24,021 nucleotides of DNA, taken from assembly GCA_041623895.1 (NCBI GenBank), contig JBFJVZ010000061.1:1-24021 (forward strand), written 5' to 3'. The number at the start of each line of letters is the position of its first letter. Position 1 is the stretch's first letter. Of this stretch, positions 15,995 through 24,021 are shown piece by piece. Origin of the DNA: JBFJVZ01 sp041623895 (GTDB taxonomy: Bacteria; Planctomycetota; Planctomycetia; Pirellulales; Pirellulaceae). Below the pieces are notes generated by a model. That model made no database searches, was not told the DNA's origin, and worked only from the letters and a program-made list of their open reading frames with translations. The position numbers were made by a program, and so were the translations under genes.

Positions 15995-16685
15995 TTCACA
16001 AATCCGATCACATCGAATAGCGGCGACCAAGCGACTCGACGCTATATTCAGGGCTATCGGTGACACCCGCGTTTGGAATCAATGGTTGTTTCTTCTACTG
16101 GGGCTATGCGGTTTGCTCGGCGTTCCCGTTTTCAAGTACTTCACGCATCTGCCTCCGTACATGGGCATGATGCTAAGTCTCTCGTTCCTGTGGGGCGTTT
16201 CGGAATTGGTCGATCGTTCTCTCGATGAGAAAACGCGATCCAGTACGGGCGTGCTGGCGGCGCTGCGTCGCGTGGACATGTCGAGCATCCTGCTTTTCCT
16301 CGGTATTTTCCTGGCCGTCGGAGCATTGGGGGCAACGGGAGCACTGCGTTCGTGTGCGTCTTGGCTGGATAATATCCTGCCCCACCGAGAACTCGTTGCG
16401 GTGGTGATCGGACTGGTTTCATCCGTCGTCGACAACGTTCCCTTGGTCGCTGCCGGAACCGAGATGTACGACTTGCCAATGAACGATCCGTTCTGGATGT
16501 TGCTGGCCTACTGCGCCGCAACCGGTGGAAGTTGTCTCATCATCGGATCGGCCGCGGGGGTCGCGGCCATGGGAATCGAGCATATAGATTTCCTTTGGTA
16601 TCTGAAGCGAATCGCGACATGGGCGTTGGCAGGTTACCTTGCCGGGACGGTTGTCTTGATCGTGAGCCAAGCGATGCGTAATTAG
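15963..16685 (+). pseudogene. C-terminal half of an NhaD-type Na+/H+ antiporter
   Basis: From about residue 41 (16083) the frame reads as the second half of NhaD: VPVFKYFTHLPPYMGMM, then SSILLFLGIFLAVGALGATG, VVDNVPLVAAGTEMYDL, FWMLLAYCAATGGSCLIIG and SAAGVAAMGIEHIDF. NhaD normally has about 450-480 residues with an earlier LDNLTT half; only about 200 homologous residues remain here, with roughly six membrane helices. The first 35-40 residues do not look like NhaD and overlap the end of the channel pseudogene. A deletion probably joined the 5' part of the channel gene to the 3' part of an antiporter gene. The remaining frame is intact, so the loss may be recent or the fragment may still be translated, but exchange activity is not expected. 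Confidence 0.75.
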
Positions 16686-16776
16686 GCTAACTCAGCGGTG
16701 CGCCTCAAGGTGTCGACACACGTCGGCTGACGTACGTTTGGTCTTTGGCCTGGCGGAACGGAATCAAGTGATGGTT

Positions 16777-16805
16777 TTCCCATCAAGGGCCTGAATGAAT
16801 ACAAT
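16777..16805 (+). promoter_or_regulatory. Possible sigma-70 promoter for the sulfatase gene
   Basis: TTCCCA (16777-16782) and TACAAT (16800-16805) are spaced by 17 bases, about 50 bases upstream of the sulfatase ATG. The -35 overlaps a small inverted repeat (GATGG/CCATC). The -10 matches five of six and the -35 four of six consensus positions. This is reasonable placement in a 168-base spacer but weak evidence alone. Confidence 0.3.
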
Positions 16806-16853
16806 GCTGTCGCAACGCACAGGTCAAACCACGCTACCAATTTCCCTCGAGTC

Positions 16854-18548
16854 ATGATTGTGTTCCTTGCCAAAACACGGGCCGCTGGCGGCCGGTCTTT
16901 CCCGCGTCTACCAGACAGAATGACTGCGCTGGCCATGCTGACGGTTTCGGTAGTGATACCGCAACTTGTCTGTACAGCGTCACTCAAGGCCGAACCACGC
17001 GATCATCCCAACATTGTTTTCATCCTGGCCGACGATCTTGGTTACGGCGACGTTAAATGTTTTGGGGGTGAGCGTTGTCAAATCGACACGCCCGCGTTCG
17101 ATCGGCTGGCGCGTGAGGGGATGCGGTTTACCGATGCGCACGCAAACGCTTCGGTGTGCGTGCCCACGCGGGTGGCGATCATGACGGGACGATATCCGTG
17201 GCGTTTTGGTCCACCCGACGTCGGTGGCCCGTGGGGATTTCTAGGGACGCGATTTTCAACCGAGCAGTATACGCTTGGAGACTTGATGCAATCCGCCGGC
17301 TATCAGACCGCTTACATCGGCAAGTGGCACCTGGGGACAAGCATGCAAACCACCGATGGCAAGGTACAAGGGCCAGGCAATGTCGATTACACCAAGCCCT
17401 TGTACATTGGTCCGCCGCAATTTGGATTCGAGTACAGCTTCATCCTGCCCGGGTCGTTGGACATGTACCCCTACGCGTTCGTTCGCAACAATCAATGGGT
17501 CGGCGATGTCACGGCACAGAAGGGTTGGAGTGCGTTCAATCGCGTGGGCCCGGCCGCAGAAGACTTTGAAGATACCAAGGTGCTGGAGACGTTTTCCGGG
17601 GAAGCAGAGAAGTTCATTTCCAACGCGGCCGGCGCGGCGGGCGGGCAACCCTTCTTTTTGTATTTCGCTTTGACATCCCCGCACACACCGACTTGTCCGA
17701 GTGAGAAATTTCGCGGCAAAAGCAAATTGGGTATTTACGGCGATTTCGTGATGGAAACCGATCACTGCATCGCGCGGATCCTGGAGACGTTGGACGATCT
17801 TTCGTTGGCGGACAACACGTTGGTGATTGCGACGTCCGACCACGGGCCTGCACCCTACGCGGGCCGGATTGCGAAAGCGACCTTTGCGCAGTTGAAAGAA
17901 CTAGAAAAAGACGGTCACTACAGTGCCGGCAGCTACCGCGGATACAAGTTCTCCGCCTACGAAGGCGGATTGAGAGTTCCTTTCGTGGCACGCTGGCCCG
18001 GCCATGTCCCGGCCGGGACAACCTGTGACCGGCTGATTGGACTGCCGGACATGATGGCCACCTTGGCAGAGATCGCGGGCGTCGATTTAAACGAGTCTCA
18101 AGCGGTCGATTCGTTAAGCATCCTGCCGCTGCTGAAAGATCCCCAGCATCAGCCTGTGCGTGAATCGATGATCCTGCAATCCACAAGAGCGATGGTGGTC
18201 AGATCTGGACAGTGGAAGTTGCTGCTCTGTCCGGGCAGCGGCAGTGAAGGCAGATTCGGCAACTCGCCGGCTAGTCAGCAAGCGTGGCGTGATGCGGTTG
18301 AATCATTTGGCCGTAAACCGAAATCGCACAAAGAATTGTTGCAACCGCCGTTCTTGCAATTGTACGATCTGTCAAATGATCCCGGCGAACAGCGCAACGT
18401 CGCCGCCGATCATCCAGAAATCATCGCGAAGTTGGTCGCGTTGCTACAGAGGAACATCGACTCCGGACGCAGTTCGCCCGGAGAGCAACAGCGGAACGAG
18501 AACAAAAACATCAAATTGTTCAACGTGCCGCCCTTCGTATGGAAATAG
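16854..18548 (+). CDS. Exported formylglycine-type (S1 family) sulfatase
   Basis: The enzyme hydrolyses a sulfate ester; the substrate is not readable from sequence, though marine planctomycetes carry many such genes for sulfated polysaccharides. The 564-residue product has a signal peptide (MTALAMLTVSVVIPQLVCTA, from residue 23). The N-terminal metal site is ADDLGYGD (Asp60/Asp61). The cysteine-type sulfatase motif CVPTR starts at Cys102, the residue converted to formylglycine, and is followed by MTGRYPWR. Further motifs are GKWHLG and SDHGP (Asp329/His330), which complete the Ca2+ and sulfate site. Two starts are possible, ATG 16854 or ATG 16920; the second places the signal peptide at the very N-terminus. 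A formylglycine-generating enzyme is required in trans and is not in the window. The downstream PQQ-like gene is 82 bases away. Confidence 0.93.
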   Translation: MIVFLAKTRAAGGRSFPRLPDRMTALAMLTVSVVIPQLVCTASLKAEPRDHPNIVFILADDLGYGDVKCFGGERCQIDTPAFDRLAREGMRFTDAHANASVCVPTRVAIMTGRYPWRFGPPDVGGPWGFLGTRFSTEQYTLGDLMQSAGYQTAYIGKWHLGTSMQTTDGKVQGPGNVDYTKPLYIGPPQFGFEYSFILPGSLDMYPYAFVRNNQWVGDVTAQKGWSAFNRVGPAAEDFEDTKVLETFSGEAEKFISNAAGAAGGQPFFLYFALTSPHTPTCPSEKFRGKSKLGIYGDFVMETDHCIARILETLDDLSLADNTLVIATSDHGPAPYAGRIAKATFAQLKELEKDGHYSAGSYRGYKFSAYEGGLRVPFVARWPGHVPAGTTCDRLIGLPDMMATLAEIAGVDLNESQAVDSLSILPLLKDPQHQPVRESMILQSTRAMVVRSGQWKLLLCPGSGSEGRFGNSPASQQAWRDAVESFGRKPKSHKELLQPPFLQLYDLSNDPGEQRNVAADHPEIIAKLVALLQRNIDSGRSSPGEQQRNENKNIKLFNVPPFVWK

Positions 18549-18630
18549 AAACTTGGAATTCAGGGTCTGATCGGATACGTTGACGCAGATCATGTGACCC
18601 TAATGCCTACCGATTGCCCGTGGACAGACG

Positions 18631-19896
18631 ATGAAACCCGCTTTGATAATTGCTTTGACCGGTATGCTGCTTGCATTGATTCCAGCGTCGGCTGCTGAGC
18701 CAACCGACTTGACATGGCCGGCCTGGCGCGGGGCCGATAGCGCCGGCAGCGCCGGCAGCGGTGCTTACGCCGATGATTGGAGCAACAGTCAGACGATACT
18801 GTGGAAGGCCGAACTGCCGTCCAAGGGGTGCTCGACACCGATTGTCTGGAATCAACATATCTTGCTGACCAGCACCATTGACGAAGAAGATGCATTGATC
18901 GACTTCGACTGGAACGGCGATGTTCGCTGGCAGACGAAAGTCGGGCCCGCCCGCCAGGGCAAGCACCGCAACGGATCGGGCAGCAACCCGTCTGCGGTCA
19001 CCGATGGTGAGCATATTTTTGTTTATTTCAAGAGCGGCAACCTTGCCGGTCTGAACTTCGCTGGTGAGGTCTTGTGGAAAACAAATCTGCAAGATCGCTT
19101 TGCAAAAGACACGTTGTATTGGGATTTGGGCACCTCACCGGTGCTGACTGATGATTTCGTGGTCGTGGCCGTGATGCATAAAGGCGAGTCGTATCTTGCC
19201 GCTTTCGAAAAGGAGACCGGCGACCTGGCATGGCGGCAGCTGCGAAATTATCAAACGCCCGTCGAAGGCGATCATAGCTACGCGACTCCGATCGTAGTTG
19301 ATGGCACGGCGGGACAAACGATCGTTGTCTGGGGTGCTGAGCATTTGACCGGGCACGCCGCTGCGGACGGAAAACTGCTTTGGTCGTGTGGCGGATTCAA
19401 TCCGGAACAGAAAGGGAATTGGGTCGCTGTTTCGTCGGCCGTAATTGCGGGAGACATTGCTGTTGTCCCCTACGGTCGCGGCAGCCACCTGGCTGGGGTG
19501 AAACTAAACGGCACAGGCGACGTCACCGAAACACATCGCTTGTGGACTCGAACCGATACTGGTTCCTTTGTTCCGACGCCAGCGGTGCATGATGGCAAGT
19601 TGTACGTGGTACGGGATCAAGGCGAAGTGGAATGCATCGATCCGCAAACGGGCGAAACGGCTTGGACGGGTCGATTCCCAAAGAACCGCAACAAGTATTA
19701 CGCCTCACCGACCGTTGCCGATGGAAAAATCTATGCGCCGCGAGAAGACGGAGTTGTGTTGGTGGCCGGCATCAAAAATGAATTTCAGCTACTGGCCGAA
19801 AACGACATGGGCGAGCGGGTGATTGCATCTCCTGTTCCGGTCGATGGCAAGATGCTGATCCGCGGCGAGCGGCATTTGTTCTGTATCGGCAAGTGA
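18631..19896 (+). CDS. Exported PQQ-like beta-propeller (BamB-like) repeat protein
   Basis: The 421-residue product has a Sec signal peptide (MKPALIIALTGMLLALIPAS, cleavage near ASAA-EP) followed by WPAWRGADSAG, the planctomycete version of the WPxWRGP opening of PQQ-like propellers. Repeating blade motifs are visible throughout: GDVRWQTKV, GEVLWKTNL, GDLAWRQL, GKLLWSCG and GETAWTGRF, each about 50 residues apart, giving roughly seven or eight blades. None of the dehydrogenase active-site features can be recognised, so it is more likely a binding or scaffold propeller than an enzyme. It follows the sulfatase on the same strand and may be co-transcribed; a role with the sulfatase is only suggested by position. 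Confidence 0.85.
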   Translation: MKPALIIALTGMLLALIPASAAEPTDLTWPAWRGADSAGSAGSGAYADDWSNSQTILWKAELPSKGCSTPIVWNQHILLTSTIDEEDALIDFDWNGDVRWQTKVGPARQGKHRNGSGSNPSAVTDGEHIFVYFKSGNLAGLNFAGEVLWKTNLQDRFAKDTLYWDLGTSPVLTDDFVVVAVMHKGESYLAAFEKETGDLAWRQLRNYQTPVEGDHSYATPIVVDGTAGQTIVVWGAEHLTGHAAADGKLLWSCGGFNPEQKGNWVAVSSAVIAGDIAVVPYGRGSHLAGVKLNGTGDVTETHRLWTRTDTGSFVPTPAVHDGKLYVVRDQGEVECIDPQTGETAWTGRFPKNRNKYYASPTVADGKIYAPREDGVVLVAGIKNEFQLLAENDMGERVIASPVPVDGKMLIRGERHLFCIGK

Positions 19897-19909
19897 GCAA
19901 ACCGTGCGG

Positions 19910-19929
19910 CGGAAGTCGCAGGACTTCCG
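19910..19929 (+). terminator. Hairpin after the PQQ-like gene
   Basis: CGGAAGTC (19910-19917) and GACTTCCG (19922-19929) form a perfect eight-base stem with the four-base loop GCAG, 13 bases after the stop codon. Position and stem fit transcription termination or 3' end protection. No T-run follows, so factor-independent termination is doubtful. Confidence 0.4.
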
Positions 19930-19933
19930 ATCA

Positions 19934-20031
19934 GCAATTTCATCATTGATTTAGGATCATCGGTAGGCCAGGACCTGTCCTGGCGTTTATTGCCAGGACG
20001 GGTCCTGGCCTACGAGATATCTGAAAATTCG
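19934..20031 (+). repeat. Dispersed palindromic repeat, long copy with 22-base hairpin arms
   Basis: About 98 bases, matching the reverse complement of 13890-13965. Its core at 19963-20013 is an inverted repeat with arms of 22 bases and one mismatch around a seven-base loop (GTTTATT); each arm starts GTAGGCCAGGACC and contains its own palindrome, CCAGGAC-CT-GTCCTGG. Flanks are GCAATTTCATCATTGAT on the left and GAGATATCTGAAAATT on the right, both shared with the other copy. It lies between two convergent genes and has no coding capacity. Confidence 0.8.
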
Positions 20032-20075
20032 CTTACGTCGCGGGATCCTGTTGAAAGCCGCTACGAGGAGACGAT

Positions 20076-20849
20076 TTAGACAACGACTTCTTTCGCTTGT
20101 AGCGGTGGTTGGAACTCAACCCATTCACCTCCACAGAGGCGCTGTTGGGGAAGGAACCTTGCTTTGTAGTTGAGGTGTCGGTTGGCGGCGACATACATCC
20201 CCAAGTAAACGAACTGACGACTGGAGCGTTTTGCCCACTCGATCTGTTTCAGCACGGCCAGTGTGCCCAGACTGTAACGGCTGGCCGCCGGGTCAAAGTG
20301 CGTGTAGACCGCAGACGTACTGTGGCGACCGATGTCGATGATCGAAACGGCGATCAACTGGTCGTCCAGGTAGATCGCCAATTCTTTCGTTTCACAGCAT
20401 GTGTCGGCAAGAAATGCACGGTACGAATCGGCGTCAATGTCTTCCCCAGTACCGAGCGACCGCTGGTGACGATGCTGGTTAAACATGACGGTCCGCTGCC
20501 GATCCACCCTTGGCAAACCCCATTGATAAGTCAGGTCGCGGTTGCCGCGATTGAGTACGCGGCGCAGGGATCGAGTCAATCGAAAGCGATCAACGATGAC
20601 GCGTGTGGGTTTGCATTCGTTACAACTTGGGCATTGAGCGCGGTAAACGAAATCGCCGCTGCGCCGATAGCCTTGTTCCAACAAATGGTCGGTGACTTCC
20701 GGCGTGACCGTCCCCACCGGTAGCCGCAGCGGCATCCGCGCGGTCGTTGCTTCGAGATACGGGCAAGCTTGCAGCTGGTCCTGAACCACGACCAACCGGC
20801 ATTCACCGCTGGACAAACGAATCGGGTTTTCGGGATCAAGATGTCGCAT
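20076..20849 (-). CDS. bpt: Aspartate/glutamate leucyltransferase (Bpt), bacterial N-end rule
   Basis: Bpt transfers leucine from Leu-tRNA to the N-terminal Asp or Glu of proteins, marking them for ClpS/ClpAP degradation. From the ATG at 20849 the product has 257 residues, the usual family size. Motifs: CPYLEATTARMPLR near the N-terminus, the GDFVYRAQCPSCNECKPTRV segment with its cysteine cluster, SLRRVLNRGNRDL, and the GNAT-like second half with LIAVSIIDIG, SAVYTHFDP, SLGTLAVLKQIEWA and YLGMYVAANRHLNYKARFLP. An in-frame TTG at 20858 is a less likely start. A 34-codon frame (20836-20940) overlaps the start but has no independent support. Confidence 0.93.
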   Translation of the reverse strand: MRHLDPENPIRLSSGECRLVVVQDQLQACPYLEATTARMPLRLPVGTVTPEVTDHLLEQGYRRSGDFVYRAQCPSCNECKPTRVIVDRFRLTRSLRRVLNRGNRDLTYQWGLPRVDRQRTVMFNQHRHQRSLGTGEDIDADSYRAFLADTCCETKELAIYLDDQLIAVSIIDIGRHSTSAVYTHFDPAASRYSLGTLAVLKQIEWAKRSSRQFVYLGMYVAANRHLNYKARFLPQQRLCGGEWVEFQPPLQAKEVVV

Positions 20850-20948
20850 GAAAGACAACTTCGGGGAACAACTCGTTCACCATCATACGCGTGGGGGCCG
20901 GTCGCGTGGAGGTTTTTTCGGCGCTTGAGGCGTCAAACATGCCGCGCG

Positions 20949-20954
20949 AGTATA
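20949..20954 (-). promoter_or_regulatory. Possible -10 element for bpt
   Basis: On the minus strand the sequence reads TATACT, five of six matches to the sigma-70 -10 box, in the 119-base spacer between the membrane-LRR gene and bpt. No -35 with a good match lies 16-18 bases upstream. It would give a leader of about 90 bases. The evidence is the hexamer and its location only. Confidence 0.3.
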
Positions 20955-20968
20955 AATTGTTCAGGTAG

Positions 20969-22405
20969 TCACTTCCCTGCCTGATTGGTGATCGCTGTTC
21001 CCTCGGTCTCGACGTACTGAAGATATGGCAATTCGTCCAACTGACTGAGGCCGGCATCGGTGATCTTCGTGTTGTTCAGTCCCAGGCCCGTCAGCAGTCG
21101 CAACGAAATCAGTTGGCGAAGATCATTGTCTTCGATAGCGGTGTCCGCGAACTGAATCTGTTGAAGATTTGGCAGACCTTCCAGATATGGCAACAATTTG
21201 CGATCGAAATTCTCAGGCGTGAAAGCGACCGCATACACCAATGGCTCCTCCGCCGATGCGCTCAGCATCTTTACACCTGCACGGGACAAGGCGAACAAAC
21301 TTTGTTTTCGGTCGAGTCCGAAACCGGCGACTTCGTCTTGCCGCCAGCGAAAGAACTGATCCGCGTCGATCTGCTCAGGCCCGCTTGCCCGCATCACAAA
21401 ATACAGATCTTCCAGCAAGGGACGCGGATCTGAAACGTGAAGTTTGTCGCCCGGCTTCGCCGTGCTGGCGAAGTATTGACGAAACAGACGTCGCTCATGG
21501 GGAAACGGGACCGCAAGTCTGCCCCAACCAGTCATTTCTTCCAAGCCATCAGCGGTGGTGATCAATCCGCGTGGCACATTACCCGAGTACATCACATGAC
21601 AAAAACAGCGATCGACCCAACCAAAGTAGAAGCCGGCCGGGATGATAAACAGGATTGCGATCGTCGCCTGCTCCCAACGGGTAACCGTTGCCCGGGATTG
21701 TGATTTACCTGTCGCACCTTGCCTCAGGATCAAGTAACCAACGCCTGCGATGGCCAGGTTCCAGGGAATAACGCTGTAATTGATTCCAGCCAAGATTGGC
21801 GACAGGAATACGACGATGCCCAAGTGCACGGCGACGCATAATCGCGCAGCCCAGTGCGGCCGCAACCAGGCAAGAACACCAAGGCCGACTTCGCTTGCGG
21901 CAACGACAATGGCAAATGGCAAGTAAAGTTGCTCTGGCTGCAATCCGGCTTGGGTGACCAGTGTCCAGGATTGGAAACCGATCCAATTGGGCGAAAGGAA
22001 CTTATGGACTCCCGTCCAGATCCACATGCTGACAAGATACCAGCGGCACAATCGTTGTCCGCGATCCCCAAAGTAGGCGAGCATCAAAATCGCCAACCCA
22101 AAAAATTGAGGTTCCAGTCGGAACTGATCAAAGATGCACGCGGTCATCAGCACCAGCCAATGCACGGGGACGCCAATTCTGGGACGCACAGCGGCAAGAA
22201 CCAGCGAGACCACCATCGGCCAAGCAAAAGATAGCTGCGGTAGCGCGGCCAGCACTGGCAGGTTGATGGGATCGGCACGCGACTCCCACAGCGGCCAGGT
22301 AATCACGACCGTGAATAATTGGCACGCGATCGCAGCCAACAGCATGACGTATCGCATCGGTTCCTTGGCGGGAGCCGTCGAATTCTCCGAATTCGATGTC
22401 AGCAC
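20969..22405 (-). CDS. Multi-pass membrane protein with C-terminal leucine-rich repeat tail
   Basis: No exact family is certain. The first 260 or so residues form about seven or eight membrane helices, with a WYLVSMWIWTGVHKFLSPNW segment and the NYSVIPWNLA turn that resemble HTTM/DoxX-type (vitamin K carboxylase-like or MauE-like) membrane modules. A soluble region of about 130 residues follows. The C-terminus, about residues 405-470, has leucine-rich repeats of the planctomycete type: LPNLQQIQFADTAIEDNDL, LRLLTGLGLNNTKITDAGL, LPYLQYVETEGTAI. The frame opens with GTG at 22405; ATG at 22357 (MRYVMLLAAIA) is a good alternative just before the first helix. It runs between bpt and the DUF1598 gene on the same strand. 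Function unknown. Confidence 0.75.
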   Translation of the reverse strand: MLTSNSENSTAPAKEPMRYVMLLAAIACQLFTVVITWPLWESRADPINLPVLAALPQLSFAWPMVVSLVLAAVRPRIGVPVHWLVLMTACIFDQFRLEPQFFGLAILMLAYFGDRGQRLCRWYLVSMWIWTGVHKFLSPNWIGFQSWTLVTQAGLQPEQLYLPFAIVVAASEVGLGVLAWLRPHWAARLCVAVHLGIVVFLSPILAGINYSVIPWNLAIAGVGYLILRQGATGKSQSRATVTRWEQATIAILFIIPAGFYFGWVDRCFCHVMYSGNVPRGLITTADGLEEMTGWGRLAVPFPHERRLFRQYFASTAKPGDKLHVSDPRPLLEDLYFVMRASGPEQIDADQFFRWRQDEVAGFGLDRKQSLFALSRAGVKMLSASAEEPLVYAVAFTPENFDRKLLPYLEGLPNLQQIQFADTAIEDNDLRQLISLRLLTGLGLNNTKITDAGLSQLDELPYLQYVETEGTAITNQAGK

Positions 22406-22556
22406 GGTTTCGATGTCAGCAGGGGGATTTTGGCCGCTGGTTTCTAATCAAATTGGATTCGCAGGGAACATCGGCAGCGGACGTGAGTTTTTCTCATCGT
22501 AGGCTGCAAGCGCAGGTTCGTTCACCGAATCAACGACGACCATTCCGAACTCGACT

Positions 22557-23933
22557 TTAGTCCCACCACCATTGACCGTCGGCCAGATTCGATGGTCCGG
22601 CAGATTGCTTGACCTGATTGTTGGCGCCTTCGGTGTCGACAACAAGTGTGTCCTTTTTCAGGGCCAAACGAGGCTGCATGTGGACTCCACCGCCCAGCGG
22701 CGTCATCAACGTATTGCCGCGCCAGACTGCATTGACAGCCGTTTCGACTTGCTCGGGTGCCGTGTGAGCTTGCACGGCAAACTGGGCTTCGTCGCCAAAC
22801 ACCTGCATGCTCCAGTTCGCTTGCGTATAAAAGTCTTGTTCTTGGATGTAAGCGGCCGCAATGGCAACGTCAAATAACTGACGCATCTCTGCATAGATTC
22901 TGACGCGCGCCGCAATCTCTGGAAATTTGTCGGTGAAGTCCTTGCAGAATGCCTGGCTCGCTTTGTTGACTCGTCCCGAGGCGACACGGCGGCCACCGGC
23001 GACGCGTTCATTCTCTCCCACCAGCTCGACGCCTCGTTCGTTGATCTTCATCGCCAGGCCATCTTCGCTGACCGAGATGCCATCGTAACGCGGTTGGAAG
23101 AACCAACGTTCCAAAGCGTTTGCGGCAACAGCCGCCGGATTTGCGCGGTCAACATAACTTTGCATTCGGATCGGCAACCGCTCCAGGCCAATACCAATCA
23201 GCTTCATGCGGTAGTCGGCTTCGACCAGCACGCGAGCGAAATGGGTTGAATTGGGGATCCCGCGAATGCTGACCGTTTGCAGACCCAAATTGTTTTTCAG
23301 TCCCAGAGCCAATTGTTGGGCATCGCTGGGTCGAACTCGTCCGCGCACCGAGGCCAGGAATTGCTGCATTCGCTGCAAGCCTTCTGCAGTCGGGTCGATC
23401 GAAACGCTGATCACGCCGGTCGGCTTCTGTCCGGGGGCGAATGCCCGCAGCGCCGTAACCAGGTCTTCGAGCAGGACCACGGGACGACCCGTTTGGATCC
23501 CAACAAGTCGCTCCGTCGGATCGGGAACAAAGCCTTCCGCAGGTCCAGCGATCACAATGTCGCCGCTCTCGGGATAAAAGAACACGTACTGAACGGCCGT
23601 CAGTCCGGCCAAACCAAGCATCTCTTCTGTCGGTCGTCCGCCCGCTTGAAGTCGAGCTTGTAGAGCTGACTCCAATCGGTTGAGCGAAACCTTGCGAAGT
23701 TCGCTGGCACGCATCACGTCTTCATCGGCCTGCTGACGGGCGGCCAACAGCCGTTGCTGAGCGACTCGAGGATCGAACTGCCGCACCTTCAGGACGCCGG
23801 TGGCATCGATGTCGATGCCAGCAATCGGTTGAGCAAAATTGTTTAAGGTTTGTTGAGCGCTCGCCGGTGCACTGAGCATGCAATAGGACGCCAGCAGCGC
23901 GGCGAGAACAGCAAGTTTTGGAAGAGTTTTCAT
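22557..23933 (-). CDS. Exported DUF1598-type planctomycete protein
   Basis: The 458-residue product has a Sec signal peptide (MKTLPKLAVLAALLASYCML, cleavage near ASA-QQ). The body reads like DUF1598, a family I associate with Planctomycetes: QYVFFYPESGDIVIAGPAEG, VGIQTGRPVVLLEDLVTALR, GVISVSIDPTAEGL, RVLVEADYRMKLIGIGLE and RWFFQPRYDGISVSEDGLAM. It ends with WWWD. No catalytic motif is evident and the family has no known function; it is probably periplasmic. The ATG at 23933 starts 88 bases from the window edge, and I found no convincing promoter or Shine-Dalgarno in that stretch. The 151-base gap to the membrane-LRR gene suggests possible co-transcription. Confidence 0.8.
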   Translation of the reverse strand: MKTLPKLAVLAALLASYCMLSAPASAQQTLNNFAQPIAGIDIDATGVLKVRQFDPRVAQQRLLAARQQADEDVMRASELRKVSLNRLESALQARLQAGGRPTEEMLGLAGLTAVQYVFFYPESGDIVIAGPAEGFVPDPTERLVGIQTGRPVVLLEDLVTALRAFAPGQKPTGVISVSIDPTAEGLQRMQQFLASVRGRVRPSDAQQLALGLKNNLGLQTVSIRGIPNSTHFARVLVEADYRMKLIGIGLERLPIRMQSYVDRANPAAVAANALERWFFQPRYDGISVSEDGLAMKINERGVELVGENERVAGGRRVASGRVNKASQAFCKDFTDKFPEIAARVRIYAEMRQLFDVAIAAAYIQEQDFYTQANWSMQVFGDEAQFAVQAHTAPEQVETAVNAVWRGNTLMTPLGGGVHMQPRLALKKDTLVVDTEGANNQVKQSAGPSNLADGQWWWD

Positions 23934-24021
23934 CGATTGGCCAACTTGGCTACAGCAGCAGCGGACGAGAATGGGGAGCGGATGCCCTAGAAAATCATCT
24001 CTGACAATAATCGCCGGGCAC

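Noticed and set aside
17256..18186. Antisense frames of 190-195 codons under the sulfatase gene
   Set aside because: The sulfatase frame has complete catalytic motifs; the antisense products are arginine-rich and resemble nothing known.
20836..20940. 34-codon small frame overlapping the bpt start
   Set aside because: It has plausible composition but no ribosome binding site or recognisable motif, and it may simply be leader sequence.
22448..22645. 65-codon frame after and overlapping the 3' end of the DUF1598 gene
   Set aside because: Its distal part (KVEFGMVVVDSVNEPALAAY) looks fairly protein-like, but it overlaps a confident gene in another frame and matches no family I recognise.
23934..24021. 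Promoter for the DUF1598 gene in the last 88 bases
   Set aside because: On the minus strand a TTGTCA is present near 24002, but no -10 box lies at suitable spacing.

Overview
The window looks like chromosomal DNA of a planctomycete, most likely a Pirellulaceae member (Rhodopirellula-like). The evidence is the gene families rather than a marker gene: a DUF1549/DUF1553 cytochrome-type protein paired with a Tat-exported DUF1501 protein, a formylglycine-type sulfatase, a PQQ-like propeller protein, a DUF1598 protein, weak or absent Shine-Dalgarno sites, and moderate-to-high GC. I see no rRNA, tRNA, CRISPR array, transposase or phage gene.

Layout. (1) 1-5067, + strand: the 3' part of a large DUF1549/DUF1553 protein and its DUF1501 partner, a standard planctomycete pair. 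(2) 5068-5403: a gene-free spacer with a palindromic repeat. (3) 5404-8215, + strand: two TadE-like pseudopilin-type proteins, a TadG-like protein with a von Willebrand A domain, and a small single-pass membrane protein, closely packed. The rest of the Tad pilus machinery is not in the window. (4) 8423-11812, + strand: an apparently exported protein with HEAT-like helices and two tandem receiver-like domains that lack the phospho-acceptor aspartate, followed by a sigma-54 activator that has no sensor domain. (5) 11819-13443: a divergent pair, N-carbamoylputrescine amidase and dethiobiotin synthetase, 38 bp apart. (6) 13404-13691: a 3'-truncated methyltransferase remnant. (7) 13890-20031: a segment bounded by two inverted copies of one repeat. 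It holds corA, a frameshifted glutamate-receptor-like channel pseudogene, the C-terminal half of an NhaD antiporter, a sulfatase and a PQQ propeller protein. (8) 20076-23933, - strand: Bpt leucyltransferase, a multi-pass membrane protein with a C-terminal leucine-rich repeat tail, and a DUF1598 protein.

How it fits together. The strongest candidate for something undescribed is region 3 plus 4: secreted or surface pseudopilin and vWA proteins on the same strand as a periplasmic pseudo-receiver protein and a sensorless sigma-54 activator. That these six genes form one system is inference from order and strand alone. The second notable area is region 7, where gene decay lies inside an inverted repeat pair. 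All functional calls are read from sequence motifs and remembered family patterns; no database search was run.
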